Origin: Candidatus Microgenomates bacterium
GTDB lineage: Bacteria > Patescibacteriota > Microgenomatia > 2-02-FULL-39-11
Assembly (NCBI GenBank): GCA_022866885.1
Contig: JALHWS010000039.1
Location: forward strand, 1 to 10,290
Length of the DNA: 10,290 nucleotides
Direction: 5' to 3'
This document shows positions 6,037 through 10,290 of this stretch, in pieces (the first letter of the stretch is position 1; each line of letters starts with the position of its first letter). The notes below the pieces were generated by a model, which saw only the letters and a program-made list of their open reading frames with translations, was not told where the DNA came from and did not search any database. The translations under genes were made by a program, and so were the position numbers.

Positions 6037-6984
6037 TCATTGCGAGTACTTCGATGTCATTGCGAGCGGAGCGAAGCAATCCCGTCCGACCTGCCTGCCG
6101 GCAAGGCAGGGATTGCCACGGCTCGTTGACCGGCGAGCCTCGCAATGACAGATACTCATGTTGGTCCTGTCAGTAATTATTAATGTCTCCTTTCTATATT
6201 GTTTATCGCTATCAACCAATCTATCACTAATGACGACTTGTCCGAGCATAGAGATGGTGGCGTGGCCGCCGGCTTTTTTTATCTTGGAAATCAGTAAAGC
6301 CGCCGCCTTATTTTCCAATAAATTACTTTTTTTAGCAAAGTCCAAGGAGAGATCTAAAATATCAGCAAGCGTTAGATTATCACGGCGTTTGGTCTTTTCT
6401 AATGCCTCCCCAGCGGCTTGATTGATGAAAGACAGCCGTTTAGCGTTCTTCAATATTTTTGGGGTGGCAAGGCCTTTGACAATAACGGCGTATAATTTTT
6501 TTCCGGCGAAAGGAAAATGAGTTGCCTCAACCGGCAGACCCGGTTTGGTTTTCAGTAAAAAACCGCCGGTGACGGCAGTGGCGACGCTGCCGAGGCCGGT
6601 TTTATTGGTAATTTCGGCAACATGGCTGATTTCCGTCAATTCTTTATTTGTTTTATTTAGTTTTAACAGTTTGTTGATGGCGCAGGTGGTTGAGAGAGCC
6701 GAAGCAGCGCTGATACCGAAGCCAAATCCCAGCGGTAAGTCTGATTTTATTTTTATCAATAACGGTTTATCAGTTAAAGCGGTTGTGACTGACAGGACGG
6801 TCGGGAAGGAGATAGGTTGTCCATTAAAAAAGACTTGTGTTTGCTTATTTTGACTGACTATAGCGGTGACTTTTTTATCGATCGTACAGCCGATGCCGAT
6901 TGAGCCGGCTTTGAGCGGATCTTTATCAGGACAAGCCTTAAAGAAAAAACTAAGTGAAGCGGGATAAGAAGCAGATGAATTCAT
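6037..6984 (-). CDS. Pantoate kinase, archaeal GHMP type, with repeat-derived tail
   Basis: Phosphorylates pantoate with ATP to 4-phosphopantoate, the substrate of the downstream ligase. It is a GHMP-superfamily kinase of 315 residues. KDPLKAGSIGIG (21-32) corresponds to the archaeal DPLxxGSxGxG segment. LPLGFGFGISAASAL (83-97) is the glycine-rich ATP loop. NKTGLGSVATAVTGGFLL (127-144) and KAGGHATISMLG (237-248) are further family motifs. The N-terminal block is diverged: YPASLSFFF stands where archaeal enzymes have APGHITGFF. Residues 279-315 are encoded by the repeat at 6035-6150, and the stop TGA lies in a partial copy of it, so the native end is probably near residue 278. No Shine-Dalgarno is visible. 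It is first in a minus-strand run with the ligase. Confidence 0.88.
   Translation of the reverse strand: MNSSASYPASLSFFFKACPDKDPLKAGSIGIGCTIDKKVTAIVSQNKQTQVFFNGQPISFPTVLSVTTALTDKPLLIKIKSDLPLGFGFGISAASALSTTCAINKLLKLNKTNKELTEISHVAEITNKTGLGSVATAVTGGFLLKTKPGLPVEATHFPFAGKKLYAVIVKGLATPKILKNAKRLSFINQAAGEALEKTKRRDNLTLADILDLSLDFAKKSNLLENKAAALLISKIKKAGGHATISMLGQVVISDRLVDSDKQYRKETLIITDRTNMSICHCEARRSTSRGNPCLAGRQVGRDCFAPLAMTSKYSQ
6055..6150. repeat. Structured dispersed repeat, copy 1, inside the pantoate kinase 3' end
   Basis: Terminal inverted repeats TGTCATTGCGAG (6055-6066) and CTCGCAATGACA (6139-6150) bound the element. Inside, GCAATC (6076-6081) pairs with GATTGC (6111-6116), and GGCTCG (6120-6125) pairs with CGAGCC (6134-6139). 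A detached TGTCATTGCGAG at 6035-6046 is a partial extra copy. It equals copy 2 (7021-7090) plus a 21-base insert at 6090-6110 and a different distal hairpin loop. Confidence 0.9.
6090..6110. repeat. 21-base GC palindrome nested in repeat copy 1
   Basis: CCTGCC (6090-6095) and GGCAGG (6105-6110) flank GCCGGC-type sequence. The insert lies exactly between CCCGTCCGA and GATTGCC, which are adjacent in copy 2 (7047-7061). It is therefore a discrete insertion into the larger repeat. The palindrome at 614-631 is a relative. No target duplication is visible. Confidence 0.85.
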
Positions 6985-7020
6985 AATAACTGGAGTTACG
7001 CAATAAATAATAGTTTAGAT

Positions 7021-7090
7021 TGTCATTGCGAGCAAAGCGAAGCAATCCCGTCCGAGATTGCCACGGCTACTTCGTAGCCTCGCAATGACA
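7021..7090. repeat. Structured dispersed repeat, copy 2
   Basis: A 70-base element with the same 12-base terminal inverted repeats as copy 1 (7021-7032 and 7079-7090). Internal hairpins are GCAATC/GATTGC (7042-7047, 7056-7061) and GGCTAC/GTAGCC (7065-7070, 7074-7079). It lies in the intergenic space between the divergent pantoate kinase and glycosyltransferase genes. The rest of that 187-base gap holds no gene that I can see. Confidence 0.9.
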
Positions 7091-7158
7091 TTAAATTACG
7101 TAAGTCCTGTACTAGGTAAGTCGCTATTATAGTTTTTCTCACGCTTATAGTAAAATCG

Positions 7159-7165
7159 AGGGGAG
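7159..7165 (+). promoter_or_regulatory. Shine-Dalgarno that fixes the glycosyltransferase start
   Basis: AGGGGAG stands six bases before ATG 7172 but touches ATG 7166, so 7172 is the better start. This is the clearest Shine-Dalgarno in the window. It suggests the gene was recently functional. Confidence 0.65.
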
Positions 7166-7360
7166 ATGAAGATGAAGAAATATTTCCCTCTATTTTTTCT
7201 GGTAGCCCTTTTCTTATTCGTCAGGTTATATAATTTTCCGGAAAACCTGAACTTCGGCACTGATCAGGGGATGGGGATGCTTGAGATATACAATCTCTAC
7301 CAGCAGAAAAAAATCACCCTCATTTCCCAAACCGGCTCATCCATGACCGTTCACGGCCGG

Positions 7361-7363
7361 TAG
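7361..7363 (+). other. In-frame amber codon splitting the glycosyltransferase
   Basis: TAG follows HGR and precedes FYFG in an otherwise continuous reading frame, at a conserved stretch just before the outer-loop LYY/FLYY segment. One base change would restore a sense codon such as CAG, AAG, GAG, TGG or TAC. TAG ends guaA and this same gene, so general amber recoding is unlikely. Confidence 0.9.
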
Positions 7364-7962
7364 TTCTATTTCGGTTCTGCGCTTTATTATATCTTCATGC
7401 CATTCCTGATCCTTTTTCACTGGGATCCGGTTTATGTTTCGGCAGTGATGGTTTTTTTCCAGTTGGCGATTTTTATCCTGTTGTACAAGACAATCAAAAA
7501 GAAATTTAAAAATAGCCTGCCGGCGATCATTTTTGCGGTGATCTTTGCGGTGACGCCGGTGGCCGTCAATTACGGACGCTTTTTCTGGTCGCCGAATTTT
7601 ATGGTTGTTTTATCCAGTGTCGTCCTTTATCTACTTCTTCTTATTAAGCGGAAAAAAAGCAACACCATATTGTTTCTCCTGACAGGGTTTTTTCTGGGGC
7701 TTGGTTTCCAGATTCATTATTCCTTTTTCCTGACGATGTTAGTGACGGGTATTTGGTTGATCTTTACTAGGCAGATTAACCTCAAAAAAATTCTTCTTTT
7801 ATCAACCGGTTTTCTCCTGGGGATTTCGCCCCTGATTATTTTTGAACTGCGCCATAATTTCTATAACCTAGAGACGCTCTGGTTTTATTTCACAACCAAA
7901 AACTCGGCCCGAAGCGTGCCACTTTTTGCTCCGCATCTTCACTACTTCCTAAATTTACTCCC

Positions 7963-7997
7963 TTTTATGTTTTATGTTATATGTTTTATGTTCTATG
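7963..7997. repeat. Five tandem TTTTATG-like heptanucleotides in coding sequence
   Basis: The units TTTTATG, TTTTATG, TTATATG, TTTTATG and TTCTATG follow each other without gaps. Three units equal seven codons, which yields the visible FMFYVIC/FMFYVIS duplication in a membrane segment. Gain or loss of one unit would shift the frame. Confidence 0.85.
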
Positions 7998-8425
7998 TTA
8001 TTTCCAGAAAATTACGATATCCGGTTTATCTATTATTAATCGGCTATACGGTCTGGTCAATGCAGTTTTTTTTGCCAAAACCAACTCACGGTTTCATGAT
8101 GGTTGATGGCTGGAACTTCGCCGGAGAGAAAAAGGCGGCTGAAATAATTCTTTCCGAAAAACCGCCAAAAAATTATAACGTGGTGGATATCCTGACCGGC
8201 GACACTCGTTCAATGGCCATCCGCTATCTTTTGACGATAGGCGGCAGTGCGCCGATGGGTGTGACGGAATATCCGTCAGGAAATGTTTTGTTTATCACCT
8301 CAAAACTGCCGATTGAGCAGATCCTAAAGGGTCAACTATGGGAAATTGACTGCATTAAGCCGGTAAAACTCGTCAACACCTGGGAAATCCAAAACGGGAT
8401 ATACTTATATCAGGTTGAGAAAAGT

Positions 8426-8455
8426 ATTGACAATAATAGGGTAATTGTTTACAAT
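8426..8455. promoter_or_regulatory. Operator-like palindromes over the -35 and -10 boxes
   Basis: ATTG-A-CAAT (8426-8434) overlaps the -35 box, and ATTGT-TT-ACAAT (8444-8455) overlaps the -10 box. Two copies of the same half-site on a toxin-antitoxin promoter fit autorepression by the antitoxin, as is usual for AbrB/VapB-type antitoxins. Binding is inference. Confidence 0.5.
8427..8455 (+). promoter_or_regulatory. Near-consensus sigma70 promoter for the antitoxin-toxin-dnaG run
   Basis: TTGACA (8427-8432) and TACAAT (8450-8455) are separated by exactly 17 bases, making 11 of 12 consensus bases with ideal spacing. It lies inside the last codons of the glycosyltransferase frame. A start near 8462 would give a leader of about 25 bases before ATG 8487. 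It is the strongest promoter match in the window. Confidence 0.8.
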
Positions 8456-8486
8456 CTAAATAGTTAGAAAGTTTAACTTGTAACCT

Positions 8487-8762
8487 ATGAAACAAATGAT
8501 TGATATTCAGGAAGAATGGCTGAGAGTTTTAACTAAAGGGATGATTACTATCCCAAAATCATGGAGGGACGAGTTCGGTTTTAAGGAAGGTGAGATGATT
8601 AAAGCCAGGAAACTGGCGGATAAAATTATTATTGACCCCGTTTCCGGGCCGGTGCCATACAGAATATATTCTTCAACCGAACTGCAACAATTTATCAATG
8701 ATGATAAATTACCTGAAAGCCTGAGAAAGAAAATAGACAGAAAATTTAAGAAAAAGCAGTAA
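8487..8762 (+). CDS. AbrB/SpoVT/MazE-type antitoxin
   Basis: A 91-residue protein whose residues about 12-50 match the swapped-hairpin AbrB domain: RVLTKGMITIPKSWRDEFGFKEGEMIKARKL, then DKIIIDP. This domain binds DNA as a dimer. The remaining C-terminal part (about 57-91) is short, lysine-rich at the end and probably wraps or blocks the partner toxin. Its stop abuts the ATG of the PIN-domain gene with no spacer, the usual antitoxin-toxin layout. It should neutralise the toxin and repress the promoter at 8427-8455. ATG 8496 is an alternative start. The family is clear, and the pairing is inferred from position and domain types. Confidence 0.88.
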   Translation: MKQMIDIQEEWLRVLTKGMITIPKSWRDEFGFKEGEMIKARKLADKIIIDPVSGPVPYRIYSSTELQQFINDDKLPESLRKKIDRKFKKKQ

Positions 8763-9206
8763 ATGTATAAAGTATTTTTTGACACCTCGGTTCTTTTTTC
8801 AGCATTTTATTCTTTTTCCGGAGCTTCCGCCAAACTGGTATCGCTGGTAAAATCAAAATATATCCTTGGCATAACCACCCAAACCGTCATCGAAGAATTG
8901 GAAGAAAATGTCCATAAAATAAAAAATATTGATAAAAAAGATATCCAACAACTGATAGTAAAAAATAATTTTCTTGTCCGCGACGCCATTACTGCAAGCG
9001 AAATAGAATTATACGCGGATATCGTTGATGTAAAAGATACTCATGTTCTCGCCGGGGCTATTTTGACAAAATGCGATTATCTGGTAACTTTAGATAAGAA
9101 GCATTTAGATAATCCAAAAGTTAAATTAAAGATAAGAAAAATCAAGATTTTCTCTCCTAAAGAGTTGCTGCAAGTAATTATGTTAAAATACCCTCGAGAT
9201 GACTGA
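8763..9206 (+). CDS. PIN-domain toxin, VapC-like ribonuclease
   Basis: A 147-residue PIN-domain protein of the 'toxin component, PIN family' type. It is expected to be a Mg2+-dependent RNase that cuts tRNA, rRNA or mRNA when free of antitoxin. The acidic centre is visible: D7 in FFDTSVLFSAF, E44/E45 in VIEELEEN, D92 in VKDTHVLAGA, and D105 or D111 in CDYLVTLDKKHL. All positions are filled, so it looks active. The gene starts directly after the antitoxin stop and ends 8 bases inside dnaG (shared ATGACTGA), so toxin and primase translation are physically linked. The RNA target cannot be read from sequence. Confidence 0.88.
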   Translation: MYKVFFDTSVLFSAFYSFSGASAKLVSLVKSKYILGITTQTVIEELEENVHKIKNIDKKDIQQLIVKNNFLVRDAITASEIELYADIVDVKDTHVLAGAILTKCDYLVTLDKKHLDNPKVKLKIRKIKIFSPKELLQVIMLKYPRDD

Positions 9207-10290
9207 CGTTGAACTGGTGAAATCGAAGATAGACATTGTTTCCTTTCTTTCCGACTATATCACCCTCAAAAAAGCCGGCCGGAATTTCAAGGCCCTTTGT
9301 CCGTTTCATAGCGAAAAGACGCCTTCTTTCGTCGTTTCGCCCGAACGGCAGTCGTGGCACTGTTTCGGCAGTTGCGGCGAAGGCGGCGACGTTATCTCTT
9401 TTTTGGAAAAATGGGAAAATCTGGAATTTCTGGAGGCTTTGCGGATTTTGGCCAAAAAAGTCGGAGTGACTTTGTCCAATTACACTCCCTCTTCGCAAAC
9501 GCAACTGAAAGATCGGCTCATTGAAGCCAATCACCTGGCCAGCGAGTTTTACCACTACTTACTGGTCAACCACAAAATCGGCAAAAGAGCCAGAGAATAT
9601 TTAGACAGCCGCCACATCAAAAACGAGACGATCAAAACCTTCATGCTCGGTTATGCGCCGGAAAGTTGGGACAGTCTGCTTAAATACTTATTGAAAAAAG
9701 GCTATCAGACAGGAGAAATTCATCAAGCCGGACTGGTGGTCAAATCAGACCGCGGCCGGTATTATGACCGTTTTCGCGGCCGGCTGATGTTTACCCTCTG
9801 TGACCATCGGGGCAATGTCATCGGTTTCTCCGGCAGACTTTTAAATGAAGAAGTTTACCCCGAGCGTGAGCGAGGGGCAAAATACGTCAATACGGCTGAA
9901 ACGCCGGTCTATATCAAAGGGAACACTCTTTACGGTCTTCATATCACCAAGGAAGCGATTAAAAAAGAAAAAGAAACGGTTTTGGTTGAGGGCGAATTTG
10001 ACATGCTTTCTTCATTCCAAGCAGGCGCGGCCAATGTCTGTGCCATTAAGGGTTCGGCCCTGACTGAAGGGCAACTTTTACTTCTTAAGCGCTACACCGA
10101 AAATCTGATTTTGGCTCTCGATAGCGATTTTGCCGGCAATGAGGCGGCCAAACGTGGGATAGAGGCGGCTGATCTGGCCGGTTTTACTTTGAAAGTAGTG
10201 AAATTGCCTTTTGGTAAGGATCCGGCGGAGTGCATAGAAAAAGACCCGCATTTATGGAAAAAAGCCCTCAAAGAAGCGGTCCCGATTTAT
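9199..10290 (+). CDS. dnaG: DNA primase DnaG, cut by the window end
   Basis: Synthesises RNA primers at replication forks. The first 364 codons are present and open at the right edge. The N-terminal CHC2 zinc finger is C34, H37, C55 and C59, with an extra residue making C-x3-C (CFGSCGEGGD) where most DnaGs have C-x2-C. The catalytic core contains GYAPESW (about 152-158) and RFRGRLMF, then a TOPRIM domain with EGEFD (264-268) and DSDFAG (D308, D310), which bind metal. Residues about 219-227 (VYPERERGA) are extra between GRLL and KYVNTAETP and come from a small palindromic element. ATG 9199 gives the standard short N-terminus and overlaps the toxin stop. No separate promoter is seen, so it probably uses the one at 8427. 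Confidence 0.96.
   Translation, partial: MTDVELVKSKIDIVSFLSDYITLKKAGRNFKALCPFHSEKTPSFVVSPERQSWHCFGSCGEGGDVISFLEKWENLEFLEALRILAKKVGVTLSNYTPSSQTQLKDRLIEANHLASEFYHYLLVNHKIGKRAREYLDSRHIKNETIKTFMLGYAPESWDSLLKYLLKKGYQTGEIHQAGLVVKSDRGRYYDRFRGRLMFTLCDHRGNVIGFSGRLLNEEVYPERERGAKYVNTAETPVYIKGNTLYGLHITKEAIKKEKETVLVEGEFDMLSSFQAGAANVCAIKGSALTEGQLLLLKRYTENLILALDSDFAGNEAAKRGIEAADLAGFTLKVVKLPFGKDPAECIEKDPHLWKKALKEAVPIY
9858..9877. repeat. 20-base palindromic insert within dnaG
   Basis: CCCC (9858-9861) and GGGG (9874-9877) flank an imperfect GAGCGTGAGCGA core. Read in the dnaG frame it gives PERERG, and in another frame TPSVSEGQ, a peptide typical of a dispersed CPR-type repeat (general knowledge). It accounts for about seven residues missing from ordinary DnaG alignments at this point. 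Confidence 0.7.

Larger units (their letters stand above)
7172..8467 (+). pseudogene. ArnT/PMT-like glycosyltransferase, interrupted by one in-frame TAG
   Basis: Resembles the polytopic GT39/PMT/ArnT-like glycosyltransferases that move sugars from lipid carriers on the outer membrane face. One frame runs for 431 codons apart from a TAG at codon 64 (7361-7363). The part before the stop has the first membrane segment and GTDQG, where the family has its catalytic acidic residue in the first outer loop. The part after it continues without a gap (FYFGSALYYIFMPFLILFHWDP), then has about seven more hydrophobic segments and a soluble C-terminal domain of about 130 residues. The downstream piece alone has an ATG at 7397 but no ribosome site. 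Codons 264-276 contain a heptanucleotide tandem repeat. Causes could be a recent nonsense mutation, a sequencing error or rare readthrough. Family level is confident, the sugar and target are unknown. Confidence 0.7.

Noticed and set aside
6985..7020. Minus-strand promoter for pantoate kinase (TATTAT with TTGCTC upstream)
   Set aside because: Only the -10-like box is good. The -35 match is three of six and falls in the repeat, so it is too weak to list.
6035..7090. CRISPR array
   Set aside because: The repeats are few, have internal palindromes and varied spacing, and are separated by a gene rather than by short spacers.
6055..7090. Composite transposon carrying pantoate kinase between the two repeats
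   Set aside because: The repeats lack a transposase, and one lies inside the kinase frame. The partner ligase gene lies outside the bracket. Recombination between copies is possible, but a transposon is not supported.
7361..7363. Genome-wide amber recoding or pyrrolysine insertion
   Set aside because: TAG terminates guaA and this same gene. No pyl genes are in the window, and the protein family is not a known pyrrolysine user.
1627..9206. UGA read as glycine as in Gracilibacteria/Absconditabacteria
   Set aside because: Several genes with correct C-termini end in TGA (deaminase, guaB, the protein ending at 4741, the PIN toxin), and there are no in-frame TGA codons in conserved genes.
9845..10063. 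A 72-codon + strand frame inside dnaG
   Set aside because: It is an out-of-frame reading of dnaG that starts at the palindromic insert. Its SVSEGQ segment is repeat translation.

Overview
The window looks like part of the genome of an uncultivated small-genome bacterium of the Candidate Phyla Radiation (Patescibacteria), probably Microgenomates-like. This is inferred from tightly packed or overlapping genes, few Shine-Dalgarno sites, a CBS-less IMP dehydrogenase, single-span exported proteins of unknown function, and many short palindromic repeats (TGTCATTGCGAG-type, GTCATTCC/GGATGAC-type, CCTGCC/GGCAGG-type) that also invade reading frames. TGA and TAG both end genes here, so the UGA-glycine code of Gracilibacteria/Absconditabacteria does not apply.

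Left part (1-4187, + strand): a candidate promoter, a short hairpin and a terminator-like repeat precede a compact purine cluster. Its order is a nucleoside 2-deoxyribosyltransferase-like protein, an adenosine-deaminase-family protein with unusual substrate residues, IMP dehydrogenase without CBS domains (guaB) and GMP synthase (guaA). The last three overlap by 8 and 17 bases. Together they could take salvaged purine nucleosides and IMP to XMP and GMP.

Middle (4188-7171): a membrane-anchored surface protein on the + strand faces a three-gene minus-strand run. That run encodes archaeal-type pantoate kinase, archaeal-type 4-phosphopantoate--beta-alanine ligase, and a small anchored coiled-coil protein. 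The kinase and ligase form the archaeal route from pantoate to 4'-phosphopantothenate for coenzyme A, which most bacteria make with PanC and pantothenate kinase instead. The kinase gene lies between two copies of a structured repeat and takes its last 37 residues from one of them.

Right part (7172-10290, + strand): a multi-spanning ArnT/PMT-like glycosyltransferase gene is interrupted by one in-frame TAG and contains a heptanucleotide tandem repeat. Inside its 3' end is a near-consensus promoter with operator-like palindromes. It drives an AbrB-type antitoxin, a PIN-domain toxin and DNA primase (dnaG, cut by the window edge). The toxin and dnaG frames overlap by 8 bases. dnaG carries a small in-frame palindromic insertion and a widened zinc-finger spacing.

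Most notable are the archaeal CoA pair, the nested structured repeats that add protein sequence, the deaminase with two substituted substrate residues, and the coupling of primase to a toxin-antitoxin operon.
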